From positions 1 through 58,380 of the forward strand of contig NZ_JARKOZ010000056.1 of assembly GCF_029978005.1 (NCBI RefSeq): a stretch of DNA of 58,380 nucleotides. The letters run 5' to 3'. The translations under genes were made by a program, and so were the position numbers. The notes beneath the pieces are model-generated. The model was not told where the DNA came from and ran no database searches. It saw nothing but the letters and a program-made list of their open reading frames with translations. The stretch's first letter is position 1. Each line of letters starts with the position of its first letter. This DNA is from Solidesulfovibrio sp. Its GTDB lineage: Bacteria > Desulfobacterota > Desulfovibrionia > Desulfovibrionales > Desulfovibrionaceae. Of the stretch, positions 42,182 through 49,798 are shown in pieces.

Positions 42182-42291
42182 CCCCCTCAACGAGCCCACA
42201 CCGCGAGACACCGCCGAACCCTGGAACGTTCGCGGCCCGGCAACGGAGCCCCAAAGGGGCAGTCACCGGGACCAGGGAGGAGGCGGACACG
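42182..42291 (+). other. 5' untranslated leader of rightward operon
   Basis: About 110 bases between promoter and first peptide. It holds the small hairpin GCCCC-AAA-GGGGC (42248-42260). No other feature seen. Confidence 0.35.
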
Positions 42292-42357
42292 ATGCGAGGG
42301 CGAAATTTCGAAAATTTCCAGGCTTACAACGGACACCAACCACAGGAGACACGATGA
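42292..42357 (+). CDS. 21-residue leader peptide
   Basis: ATG 42292 with a strong GGGAGGAGG upstream. It encodes MRGRNFENFQAYNGHQPQET-R and its TGA overlaps the ATG of the repeat protein (ATGA). Probably couples translation of the next gene. The peptide itself shows no domain. Confidence 0.4.
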   Translation: MRGRNFENFQAYNGHQPQETR

Positions 42358-42908
42358 AGATCAACCTCAAAATGCGCTTTGCGGCCGTCCTGACGCTGGG
42401 CGGAGACACGTCGAAACTGCCGCCGGAAGACCTTGTTTCCGCCGCCGCCTCCCCTGACTGGCGCGTCCGTCAGGCGGTCGCCCAGGCGGGGGCCAGCCGT
42501 ACCGACATCCCGGCCGAGACCCTGGTGGCCCTGGCCGCCGACGATGACTGCGACGTCCGTCAGGCGGTCGCCCAGGCGTTGGCCAGCCGTACCGACATCC
42601 CGGCCGAGACCCTGGTGGCCCTGGCCGCCTCCCCTGACTGGCGCGTCCGTCAGGCGGTCGCCCAGGCGTTGGCCAGCCGTACCGACATCCCGGCCGAGAC
42701 CCTGGTGGCCCTGGCCGCCGACGATGACTGCGACGTCCGTCAGGCGGTCGCCCAGGCGGGGGCCAGCCGTACCGACATCCCGGCCGAGACCCTGGTGGCC
42801 CTGGCCGCCGACGATGACTGCGACGTCCGTCAGGCGGTCGCCCAGGCGGGGGCCAGCCGCGGCCTCACGGAAGAGATGCTGCGCATGCTCATGGAGGCCG
42901 TCGCGTAG
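42354..42908 (+). CDS. HEAT/LRV-type repeat protein with near-identical DNA repeats
   Basis: 184 residues; CAGGAG lies before the ATG. Four and a half units of 30 residues: DIPAETLVALAA, then SPDWR or DDDCD, then VRQAVAQ, then AL or AG, then ASRT. The V-R-Q-A-V-A helix resembles HEAT or leucine-rich-variant repeats, which form protein-binding solenoids. No catalytic residues. First full-sized gene of the rightward operon. The partner is unknown; an anti-host-function or scaffold role is possible. Confidence 0.7.
   Translation: MKINLKMRFAAVLTLGGDTSKLPPEDLVSAAASPDWRVRQAVAQAGASRTDIPAETLVALAADDDCDVRQAVAQALASRTDIPAETLVALAASPDWRVRQAVAQALASRTDIPAETLVALAADDDCDVRQAVAQAGASRTDIPAETLVALAADDDCDVRQAVAQAGASRGLTEEMLRMLMEAVA
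42450..42860 (+). repeat. 90-bp tandem repeats, 4.5 copies
   Basis: Units begin at 42450, 42540, 42630, 42720 and 42810. They are identical except at two places: a 15-base block coding SPDWR or DDDCD, and two bases (GG or TT) coding AG or AL. Combinations are S-G, D-L, S-L, D-G, D-G. Confidence 0.92.
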
Positions 42909-42978
42909 CTGGAGAAGACGCGAAACACGGCCGCCGCCTGAATCCATCGGGACATGGCGGCGGCCAGGAGGAAAGGCC

Positions 42979-43179
42979 ATGTGCTACCACGATATGCCCA
43001 CCGAATTCCCGCCGCTTGGCTGGCACGACATCAAAGACGTGGCCAAGGTCGTAGTTCTGGCACTGGCCGCCATCTTCCTCATCTCCCTATTCGCTCCGCT
43101 GCAGCTTGGCCATTGGCGCGCCGTCGAACGGCACACGGAAATTGCGAGTGCGGCGGTCGAGCCGCGCGTGTGGAGGTAG
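42979..43179 (+). CDS. Small membrane protein
   Basis: 66 residues, AGGAGGAAAGGCC before the ATG. One transmembrane segment (VAKVVVLALAAIFLISLFAP). Unknown function in the early rightward operon. Confidence 0.6.
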   Translation: MCYHDMPTEFPPLGWHDIKDVAKVVVLALAAIFLISLFAPLQLGHWRAVERHTEIASAAVEPRVWR

Positions 43180-43182
43180 GTC

Positions 43183-43662
43183 ATGGAACCGCAAAACATC
43201 ACCCCGGATCAGGCTGTCATTTTCTCGCAGCACGTGGCGGCCGGCGTATTCCAGCCCGTGGCGACGTTCCCCGATGAGCCCGAGGCGGAAGCGTATTTCA
43301 AGCATTGGCGTGACGATTTTCAGCGCGAACACGGGAAGCTCCCGGCGCGCGGCGTGGACTATCGCATGGAATGGCGGCCGCTGGAATCGGAGCAGTTCAC
43401 GGCAGACTTCGCCAGGGTCGAGAGCGGGGCCTACAACATCCTTTCCGACATCCGGCAGGTGCTCAACGCCACGGACGGCAGCGAGAACCCGGAACTGGTG
43501 CGCCGCGTCTGGTATCTGCACGAGGCCATGGGCCGCATCAACGCCATCTGCGCGTCCATTGCGGACGGGGGGAAGCTCCCCTCCGGTCGGTCCCTGGCCG
43601 TGGAGATTGAAGGGATTTCTCGGCAGGCGCTGACGAAGGCATGCGTGGGGGAACGGCGATGA
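43183..43662 (+). CDS. Phage hypothetical protein
   Basis: 159 residues, GAGGTAGG before the ATG. Helical, acidic; contains FKHWRDDFQREHGKLPARG and RRVWYLHEAMGRINAICASI. No family recognised. Coupled to the next gene by ATGA. Confidence 0.6.
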   Translation: MEPQNITPDQAVIFSQHVAAGVFQPVATFPDEPEAEAYFKHWRDDFQREHGKLPARGVDYRMEWRPLESEQFTADFARVESGAYNILSDIRQVLNATDGSENPELVRRVWYLHEAMGRINAICASIADGGKLPSGRSLAVEIEGISRQALTKACVGERR

Positions 43663-43853
43663 CCACCCTCTCCATCGACCATCGTCATCCCCACGTGACG
43701 CGTGCCATTGACGCCATGCGATCGGGCGACCTGGAGCGCACGGGGATTTTCGCCACGCACCCGGAACTAGCTGTCAGGGTTGTTCGCCGGGTGTCCATGG
43801 ACATGGGCAACCGCATCGCGGCCAGGGCGCTTGGTTTGGAGGCAAGGGCATGA
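43659..43853 (+). CDS. Small phage hypothetical protein
   Basis: 64 residues, ATG overlaps the preceding TGA, and its own TGA overlaps the following ATG. MTTLSIDHRHPHVTRAIDAM, later RRVSMDMGNRIAARALGLEA. Function unknown; position just before the exonuclease. Confidence 0.55.
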   Translation: MTTLSIDHRHPHVTRAIDAMRSGDLERTGIFATHPELAVRVVRRVSMDMGNRIAARALGLEARA

Positions 43854-44401
43854 GTTGTCCGCAGGACCTCCCGAGCGTGACCACGATCCTTTCCCCGTGG
43901 TCAGACTTCAGTCGCGTCCCGGAAGAGGTCCTGGCGAATGCGGCAGAGCGGGGAACGCTCGTGCACCAGGCCTGTGCCTGCCGGCTGATCGGACTTTGGT
44001 CCTTCCCGGTGCCAGCCGAGATCAGGGGCTATCTGGATTCCTTCGAGAAATGGTTGCCCATCGTGGCTGACGTTGCCCTTTGCGAGGGAGAGCTTGCCGA
44101 CCATGATTACGGCTATATGGGCCATCCTGACCTGATTTGTCGTCTCCAGGGTGACGCATCCCTTGCCGTCATCGACTTCAAGACCCCCCTGGCAAAATCC
44201 AAATCTTGGCGGCCACAGCTTGCCGCTTACCGGGAACTGGCTGTCAAGCGCGGCCTCGACGTGCGCCGGGTGATGTCCGTGCGCCTCAAGAAAGACGGGG
44301 GCCGCCCCATCGTCAACGAGTCCACGGCTACGGTGGCGCATGACTTCGCGGTCTTCCGCAACGCCCTGGCCTGCTGGAAATACTTCAAGGGAGGAAACTG
44401 A
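43850..44401 (+). CDS. PD-(D/E)XK exonuclease (RecB/Cas4-like)
   Basis: 183 residues. H39 in GTLVHQ, D94 in GHPDL, D109-x-K111 in VIDFKT, and Q123-x3-Y127 in QLAAY are the full motif set of RecB-type nucleases. Lies two genes before recT, so it is the probable 5'-3' exonuclease partner of the annealing protein, like lambda Exo for Beta. Confidence 0.85.
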   Translation: MSCPQDLPSVTTILSPWSDFSRVPEEVLANAAERGTLVHQACACRLIGLWSFPVPAEIRGYLDSFEKWLPIVADVALCEGELADHDYGYMGHPDLICRLQGDASLAVIDFKTPLAKSKSWRPQLAAYRELAVKRGLDVRRVMSVRLKKDGGRPIVNESTATVAHDFAVFRNALACWKYFKGGN

Positions 44402-44403
44402 AC

Positions 44404-45141
44404 ATGACTGCTATCGATTTCGGCGCGGCGCTCCGCGAACCGACCCCCGGCATGCCGCCGACTGCTCCGGCTGTCTTCGAGATGCCGACGACAGCGCCGG
44501 CCCAGGCCAACCCCTACGACATGACTCCGGTCAAAGCGGCCCTCGCACCGTATACGGCCGAGATCGAAGCCATGCAGACCAAAGCTGCGGCTGTTGTCAT
44601 CGAATCCGACGAAACCAACACGCTGGCCATCGAAATGGGTCTGCAGGCCAAGAAGCTGGGGGGTGCCATCGAGAAGGCACGCAAGGCATTCGTGGCCGAT
44701 CCCAACGAGTACGTGCGCGGCATCAACGCCCTGGCCAAAAGCTTCGGCGAAAAGCTGGCCGCCATCGAATACGGCCTCAAGCGGAAGATCGGGGACTACC
44801 AGCAACGCAAGGAATTGGAGCGGCGTAAGGTCGAGGAAGAGGCGCGCCGGCAGACGGCCGAGCTCCAGGCCAAGCTGGATGCCGAGGCCAAGGCCGCCAA
44901 TGTGGAGCCGGTCAAGATCGAAGCCCCTGTCGTGCCCAAGGCTTCCGGTCCCGTGCGCACGGCGGAAGGGACGTCCTACCAGCACACGGAATGGCGTTTC
45001 GAAGTCCAGGACGATGCGGCCATTCCCCGAGAATACCTGATGCCGTGCGAAACCAGGATCAGGCAGGCGGTCAAGGACGGCGCGCGGAACATCCCCGGCG
45101 TTCGCATCTTCGAGCACACCGAAACCAGATTCAGGAGATAG
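44404..45141 (+). CDS. Phage recombination-associated coiled-coil protein
   Basis: 245 residues. N-terminal Pro-rich segment, then a long coiled coil (about 45-165; ERRKVEEEARRQTAELQAKL) and a C-terminal globular part (WRFEVQDDAAIPREYLMPCE). Such proteins often lie between exonuclease and RecT in phage recombination modules (DUF1351-like). Role unknown. Confidence 0.6.
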   Translation: MTAIDFGAALREPTPGMPPTAPAVFEMPTTAPAQANPYDMTPVKAALAPYTAEIEAMQTKAAAVVIESDETNTLAIEMGLQAKKLGGAIEKARKAFVADPNEYVRGINALAKSFGEKLAAIEYGLKRKIGDYQQRKELERRKVEEEARRQTAELQAKLDAEAKAANVEPVKIEAPVVPKASGPVRTAEGTSYQHTEWRFEVQDDAAIPREYLMPCETRIRQAVKDGARNIPGVRIFEHTETRFRR

Positions 45142-45144
45142 GTC

Positions 45145-46389
45145 ATGGCCACCACGTCCATCGATGTCTTCAGGGGCACCCTGAAGAAAATGGAAGGCGA
45201 ATTCGCCCTCGTCCTTCCCAAGGGTGTCACTCCCGAGACGTTTACCCGCGTCGTCATGACGGCCGTGCAGTCCGAACCGACGTTGATGCCGCATCTAAAC
45301 ACCGATCAGGGTCAACGATCCATGATCGCGGCCGCCATGAAGTGCGCCCAGGATGGCTTGATGCCTGACAAGCGGGAAGCCGCCTTCGTGGTCTACAAGG
45401 GGCAGCCCCAATACATGCCGATGATTGGCGGCGTGCGCAAAAAGCTCATGGCCACGGGACTGTTCAACGGCATCCCGGCGCACGTCGTCTACGAAAATGA
45501 TCACTTCGTCTACGAGCTCGGCGACAACGAGCGTCTGGAGCATCGGCCCGTCCTCAAGGACCGAGGAGAACCCATTGCCGTCTATGCCATCGCCATCTTC
45601 AAGGACGGTTACCGCGAGCGCGAGGTAATGACCGTCGAAGACATCGAGAAAGTCAGGGCCGTTTCGGCGGCGCAGAATGGTCCCTGGAAGACGTGGTGGG
45701 ACCAAATGGCCATCAAGACCGTTACCAAGCGGCTGGCGAAGCGGCTTCCGGTCAGCCGGGAGGTCGTGGAAGTCCTGGATGCCGACAGGGAAGAGTTCGA
45801 GGGCACCACATACGACGTAACGGCCTCACCCGTTGATGTTTCCGAGTTCGACCGGCTGGCCCAAGCACGCGGCGCGGACATGGGCGCGCTGTCCCGCTTC
45901 ACCGTGGCCACGGCCAGCATGAACAAGTGCCCGGTTGATGACGTGAAGGCCCAGGCCATTGCCAATTTCGACAGCTTTTGGGCCGCCTTCGAGACCTGGC
46001 AGACAAAGCAGCCGGCCGCGAACGGCAACGGCCAGAAGAAGCCCCGGGCCACGGCCTCCATGCGGGAAGGGGCCGCGAAGGCGGTTGTGGACGCGGGCCT
46101 GGACCTCGCCGCCATCGAAAAAGACTTCGGGGTTTACTCCAAGGACTGGAGCCACACCCAATGCGAGCAGGCCAAGAAGTTGGCGGCCGACGCCCTGTCC
46201 GCCGCTGGCGTGGTCCCCGATCCCGAGGCCGATGCTGATTCCGCCGACCAGGAGCAGCCCGCCGAGACACCCCAGGACCTCCCCGAAACCGTCGAGTGCC
46301 CGAACACGGGCAACGTCGTGCGCCTCGCCGTGGAGTGCGCCGCCTGCGGTCAGATGGGACTGTGCCCATCCACGGACGGGCAGGAGTAG
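45145..46389 (+). CDS. recT: RecT-family single-strand annealing protein with Cys-rich tail
   Basis: 414 residues. RecT core residues 10-230: AAAMKCAQDGLMPDKREAAF, VYKGQPQYMPMIGGVRKKLM, and WWDQMAIKTVTKRLAKRLPV are signature phrases. It anneals complementary strands in phage recombination with the nuclease encoded upstream. The C-terminal 120 residues are extra and end with CPNTGNVVRL...CAACGQMGLCP, which looks like a zinc ribbon. RecT proteins are usually about 270-330 residues. Confidence 0.92.
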   Translation: MATTSIDVFRGTLKKMEGEFALVLPKGVTPETFTRVVMTAVQSEPTLMPHLNTDQGQRSMIAAAMKCAQDGLMPDKREAAFVVYKGQPQYMPMIGGVRKKLMATGLFNGIPAHVVYENDHFVYELGDNERLEHRPVLKDRGEPIAVYAIAIFKDGYREREVMTVEDIEKVRAVSAAQNGPWKTWWDQMAIKTVTKRLAKRLPVSREVVEVLDADREEFEGTTYDVTASPVDVSEFDRLAQARGADMGALSRFTVATASMNKCPVDDVKAQAIANFDSFWAAFETWQTKQPAANGNGQKKPRATASMREGAAKAVVDAGLDLAAIEKDFGVYSKDWSHTQCEQAKKLAADALSAAGVVPDPEADADSADQEQPAETPQDLPETVECPNTGNVVRLAVECAACGQMGLCPSTDGQE

Positions 46390-46391
46390 CT

Positions 46392-46625
46392 ATGAGCACC
46401 TCAGACATCATGATTCTCCCGGGCGTCAAGATGGGCGTCAGCATCAATCTCGAGACCACCACGCGAAGCGGCCGGCAGATGACGGTTTATGTCCGTGACT
46501 TTGAAGCCCCGGTCATAACGGATCAAACCGGCATAGACGCCGCCATAGGCCGACTGGAACGCAACGTGCGCGAAGCCCTGGAATCCCTGATCTACGGCGT
46601 CAACGGACGATCACCACGGCCATAA
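46392..46625 (+). CDS. Small phage hypothetical protein
   Basis: 77 residues, AGGAG upstream. Contains VSINLETTTRSGRQMTVYVR then IDAAIGRLERNVREALESLI: a beta-rich start and a helix. No family recognised. Confidence 0.6.
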   Translation: MSTSDIMILPGVKMGVSINLETTTRSGRQMTVYVRDFEAPVITDQTGIDAAIGRLERNVREALESLIYGVNGRSPRP

Positions 46626-46690
46626 CCCCACTCGACCGCACCCCGGCGGTCGGGGTTTGGAACCGGCCGGGAATCCCTCAGCCCGGCCGG
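46624..46690 (+). terminator. Two consecutive hairpins
   Basis: Hairpin 1: AACCCC...GACCGC (46624-46639) with GCGGTC-GGGGTT (46646-46657), short T-run after it. Hairpin 2: CCGGCCGGG (46663-46671) with CCCGGCCGG (46682-46690). They fill the gap before the next gene and could attenuate transcription. Confidence 0.6.
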
Positions 46691-46724
46691 CATCCAAGCC
46701 AACAACTCAAGGAGGATATTTCCC

Positions 46725-47594
46725 ATGCCCGAGACCCTGCCCACCACAGAAACAGCCAAGGCCCCGCCGCTGCACTCCGTGCCGACGAAGGCCAAGTCCC
46801 GCAAGCTGGCCGATGGCGGGACCGTCCCCACCAAGTCCTCGCCTGCCCCGGTCGAAGCCGCGGTTACTGACGCCCCCCAGGAGCCAGCCCAGGACCTGTC
46901 CCTGGCCACGTTCGCCGCCGGCGTCATGACCACGATCCCCTATGAGCAGGACGTGGCCCTGGCCTACTGGCACGAGTCCGTCATGGACCGGGCCGAACGC
47001 GCCCGGGACCGTGACGGTCTTCTGGCCCGCATTGCCGAGCTCACCGATGAGGTTACCGCCTATGCCGACGAGATGGGCGAACTCCTGGACGACCTCAAGC
47101 GGGCCAATCTGCCCCCGGACCTGCACTGTAAAGCCAAGGACCTCTTGGTTCTCATCGAGATCGACAAAGGCATGACCGTGTCGGCTATCGCCAACGGGAT
47201 TCAGACGGTGGCTTACGACATGAAATCCCGGCTCATGGATAAGTACAAAGGCAAGGTGAAGACGGTCCTGACCTGCTCCCCGGACCCCACCGACTACGAT
47301 TCCATGATCATCACCGGGGAGGTCAGCCCCGAGATGCCGGCCCAGCCCACAGGCGGCCGGCTGACGCTGGCTTCGGACGGCACCGTGGTCACGCGGCGCG
47401 AGTCGGCGGCGGCCTTCCAACTCAAGCTCCAGGAACCGGAGCCCGATCCGCTGGCGGAGATGTTCGGCAAGGCGGACGGCGAAGCCTTCGGGGCTCTCCT
47501 GCGCGCTAAGGGGGTGAAGGAAATCACCCTGGGCGAGGGCGACAACAAGGTGAAGGTCCGGCTGGCCGGGAAGGAAACACAGAAAGCGGCGTAA
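46725..47594 (+). CDS. Phage hypothetical protein
   Basis: 289 residues, AAGGAGG before the ATG. Ala/Pro/Thr-rich N-terminus (1-60), helical middle (DRDGLLARIAELTDEVTAYA), and C-terminal LRAKGVKEITLGEGDNKVKV. No catalytic motif recognised. Confidence 0.6.
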   Translation: MPETLPTTETAKAPPLHSVPTKAKSRKLADGGTVPTKSSPAPVEAAVTDAPQEPAQDLSLATFAAGVMTTIPYEQDVALAYWHESVMDRAERARDRDGLLARIAELTDEVTAYADEMGELLDDLKRANLPPDLHCKAKDLLVLIEIDKGMTVSAIANGIQTVAYDMKSRLMDKYKGKVKTVLTCSPDPTDYDSMIITGEVSPEMPAQPTGGRLTLASDGTVVTRRESAAAFQLKLQEPEPDPLAEMFGKADGEAFGALLRAKGVKEITLGEGDNKVKVRLAGKETQKAA

Positions 47595-47606
47595 CCATTG
47601 GTACCA

Positions 47607-47622
47607 CTTGGAATAATCCAAG
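47607..47622. repeat. Small inverted repeat before gp49-like gene
   Basis: CTTGGA-ATAA-TCCAAG. Could be a protein-binding site or weak hairpin in front of the next gene's leader. Confidence 0.35.
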
Positions 47623-47652
47623 ACCAAAACTGGGAATAAAAAAGGAGCTGAT

Positions 47653-48066
47653 ATGACAAAGACCTACCTCGGCGTGAAGATGGTGACGGCCTGGGAACAG
47701 GAAAAGGACGGAAAACCCGGCTACGCGGTCAAGTATTCGGACGGCTACATTTCCTGGTCGCCCAAGGACGTGTTTGAGGCCGCTTACTTCTGCCTTGAGG
47801 ACGGCCACAACAACAAGATCGTCCAGAATGACGTTGACGCCTTCATCGGCAAGATCACGGACAGTCAGCTTGACGAGAAGACCACCATCGTTACGGCGGA
47901 AACTCTGACCGGATTCCGCCAGTACGAAGTTTCGAGCTGTGTCGATCCGGCCAACTACGACCACGCTCTCGGCGTCAGCATCGCCACCGAGCGCATCAAA
48001 GACCGCATCTGGCCAATGCTCGGCTTCGTGCTCCAGTGGGCCGTCAAGGGCTTGAAGGCGGCGTAG
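47653..48066 (+). CDS. Gp49-like phage protein
   Basis: 137 residues. YLGVKMVTAWEQEKDGKPGY then VKYSDGYISWSPKDVFEAAY and the C-terminal IATERIKDRIWPMLGFVLQW are typical of phage Gp49-family proteins of unknown function. AAAAGGAG before the ATG. Confidence 0.75.
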   Translation: MTKTYLGVKMVTAWEQEKDGKPGYAVKYSDGYISWSPKDVFEAAYFCLEDGHNNKIVQNDVDAFIGKITDSQLDEKTTIVTAETLTGFRQYEVSSCVDPANYDHALGVSIATERIKDRIWPMLGFVLQWAVKGLKAA

Positions 48067-48069
48067 GCC

Positions 48070-48267
48070 ATGGGACGAAACGACATGATTGAAGTGGAGG
48101 ACCTGGAGTTCCGGCGCGAGGCCGGGGCGGCCATCATCGTCGAGTACGACGGCGAGGAGGTCAGCCTTCCCCAAAGCCAGATTGAATGGCCCGAGGACGC
48201 GGCCTGCGGCGACCTCATCACCGTCACCATGCCCGAGTGGCTGGCCATGGACCGGGGGCTTATCTAG
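48070..48267 (+). CDS. Small phage protein
   Basis: 65 residues: IEVEDLEFRREAGAAIIVEY, then LPQSQIEWPEDAACGDLITV. Beta-rich, often found beside Gp49-type genes. Starts two bases after the preceding stop. Confidence 0.6.
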   Translation: MGRNDMIEVEDLEFRREAGAAIIVEYDGEEVSLPQSQIEWPEDAACGDLITVTMPEWLAMDRGLI

Positions 48268-48325
48268 CCCCCCGTCTCCAACCTGGCCTGTCCCGCGAGG
48301 GCCAGGAAATGAGGCGAAGGGGAGA

Positions 48326-48495
48326 GACGGTGCGGCGTGGTGGGAACACGCTGATGCGCGAGTTGAAAAGCACAGCGCGAACGGCCTCAAGACCTGTGGG
48401 GATTTCATCAGCGGGGGAGCGAGGTCCTTGCGACTAGCCCAGCTTCCTGCTTCCCGGCTGAATCAGGCAAAGCCGGTTCGAATCCGGCCACCGTC
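48326..48495 (+). ncRNA. Candidate tRNA-like structured RNA (about 170 nt)
   Basis: Gap with no gene. GACGGTG (48326-48332) pairs perfectly with CACCGTC (48489-48495). Two bases later a D-arm-like hairpin GCGTG-GTGGGAA-CACGC follows (48335-48351). Directly before the 3' strand sits a perfect T-arm GCCGG-TTCGAAT-CCGGC (48472-48488). In between, about 120 bases replace the anticodon arm. They include a strong stem CAAGACCT with AGGTCCTTG and a stem CCTG/CAGG. No CCA is encoded. Too long for a tRNA, too short for tmRNA or a group I intron. Another hairpin (48282-48306) lies upstream. Confidence 0.45.
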
Positions 48496-48514
48496 AAGAA
48501 AAATGGAGGAGAGC

Positions 48515-48676
48515 ATGAAAGACCCGGCGAAGAAGCCCAAGCAGAAGAACTTCCAGCGCATCAACTCGGTCAAAATGGGTGGCGGACCCCACGGTGGACG
48601 GTGCGCAAAGCACGCCTGCAAGGCCTGCGGGACGGTGCACGGGTTCAGGAAGTGTCCGTTCTGCGGGAAGAGGTAG
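48515..48676 (+). CDS. Small zinc-ribbon protein
   Basis: 53 residues, GGAGG lies before the ATG. Basic N-terminus (KDPAKKPKQKNFQRINSVK), then CAKHACKACGTVHGFRKCPF and CGKR: several C-x2-C-like pairs fit a zinc ribbon. Possibly RNA- or DNA-binding; it begins 20 bases after the tRNA-like element. Confidence 0.65.
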   Translation: MKDPAKKPKQKNFQRINSVKMGGGPHGGRCAKHACKACGTVHGFRKCPFCGKR

Positions 48677-48680
48677 GCCC

Positions 48681-49250
48681 ATGGTTGTCATTCTCGTCTG
48701 CGGTTTCGGGCGCTGTGGATCATCCATGGTCATGCAGATGCTGGCGGCCGGCGGCATGCCGGTGGTTGGCGAGCATCCAGCCTATGAGGACATGGATTGC
48801 AATCCGATCACGCTGCCCATGATTCCGCGCCTCGACGGCAAGGCTGTTAAGCTGCTTAATCCGCATCTTGATCCCATCCCGGTTGGGCCAAAATACCGGG
48901 CCGTCTGGCTCGACAGAAATCTAATGCAGCAGGCCAGGAGCACGGTCAAATTCCTGCGCGGCGTGGCTGGAATCCCGGTCAAGCCTCGTGACGTCAAACG
49001 GATCGCTCGGGCTGGCGAGAAGGACCGCCCCCGTGCGTTGGCGGCGCTACGCCAGGCACTCCACGGTGAGCCGCTGGTGCTGCGGTTTGAAGACATCCTG
49101 GCCGATCCGCTGGAGGCAGCGCAGCAGTTGGCCATGATTTGCCATCGGGCGATGGATGTGCAGGCCATGGCGCGCCGTGTTTTGCCGCGTTCGCCCCAAT
49201 GCCGGCCGGATATGCTGATCGAATCGATGTTGATGGAGGCACGTCCATGA
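48681..49250 (+). CDS. Sulfotransferase-like P-loop protein
   Basis: 189 residues. The N-terminal VVILVCGFGRCGSSMVMQML has the PAPS-binding loop of sulfotransferases (G-x-x-R-x-G-S-S). Mid-protein KYRAVWLDRNLMQQARSTVK and PLVLRFEDILADPLEAAQQL match the 3'-phosphate and dimer regions (the usual 'R-Y-E-D-L-x-x-x-P'). Substrate unknown. Rare in phages. ATGA with the next gene. Confidence 0.7.
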   Translation: MVVILVCGFGRCGSSMVMQMLAAGGMPVVGEHPAYEDMDCNPITLPMIPRLDGKAVKLLNPHLDPIPVGPKYRAVWLDRNLMQQARSTVKFLRGVAGIPVKPRDVKRIARAGEKDRPRALAALRQALHGEPLVLRFEDILADPLEAAQQLAMICHRAMDVQAMARRVLPRSPQCRPDMLIESMLMEARP

Positions 49251-49798
49251 CCTACCCACCCAAATCCCTGCGTCAGCAGGCCGCCCACGAACGCGGCACC
49301 GTCCAGATCAAGTTGACCTGCGTCGAAATCGCCCTGATGCAGCTTGAGCAGGTCTTTGCCCATGAGCCTGGGGCCATGGATCACCTGCGCAAAATCCGCC
49401 GCTGGTCCATGCGCTGCTGGGAGAGCACGGGAGCGCCGGCGCAAAAGCTGGTGGATGGCGTGTGGGTTCCTGACGGCAAAGGAAAGCCGCTTTCCGCCGC
49501 CATCCTGCGCCGGGCCGATGTCGAGTCAGCGGCCGTGGATGAGGCTCGTAAGTCGGTCATTGGAAAATGTGCGACCGTGGACACCTGGGCCGCGTGGCTC
49601 ATCTGCCTGGACGCGCTGATCCATGACGTCATCTGCACGTGGCATCCGGATGGCCTGCGGGCCTGCTGGCGGTATCTGGGTATGACATGGGAGACGCTGA
49701 CGCGTCGCTTCATGAGCCAGTGCGAGGACCAAGGGAAGGCGGAAGATGACGGCATGGCGATCTATCTGCTGATCGTCGAAAGGAACGGGTGGGCGTGA
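49247..49798 (+). CDS. Phage hypothetical protein
   Basis: 183 residues, start overlaps the previous stop by ATGA. Trp/Cys-rich helices (HLRKIRRWSMRCWESTGAPA, CLDALIHDVICTWHPDGLRA). Family unknown. Confidence 0.6.
   Translation: MTYPPKSLRQQAAHERGTVQIKLTCVEIALMQLEQVFAHEPGAMDHLRKIRRWSMRCWESTGAPAQKLVDGVWVPDGKGKPLSAAILRRADVESAAVDEARKSVIGKCATVDTWAAWLICLDALIHDVICTWHPDGLRACWRYLGMTWETLTRRFMSQCEDQGKAEDDGMAIYLLIVERNGWA

Noticed and set aside
42450-42860. CRISPR array
   Set aside because: The repeats are 90 bases without unique spacers and keep one protein frame throughout.
48326-48495. Cobalamin riboswitch
   Set aside because: GGTG and GGGAA occur early, but the conserved B12-box core is missing and the perfect T-arm plus acceptor stem is not part of that class.
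48326-48495. Intron-containing tRNA
   Set aside because: Bacterial tRNA introns are group I and about 200 bases or longer, with recognisable P/Q/R/S elements; the insert here is about 120 bases without them, and no 17-base anticodon arm can be restored convincingly.
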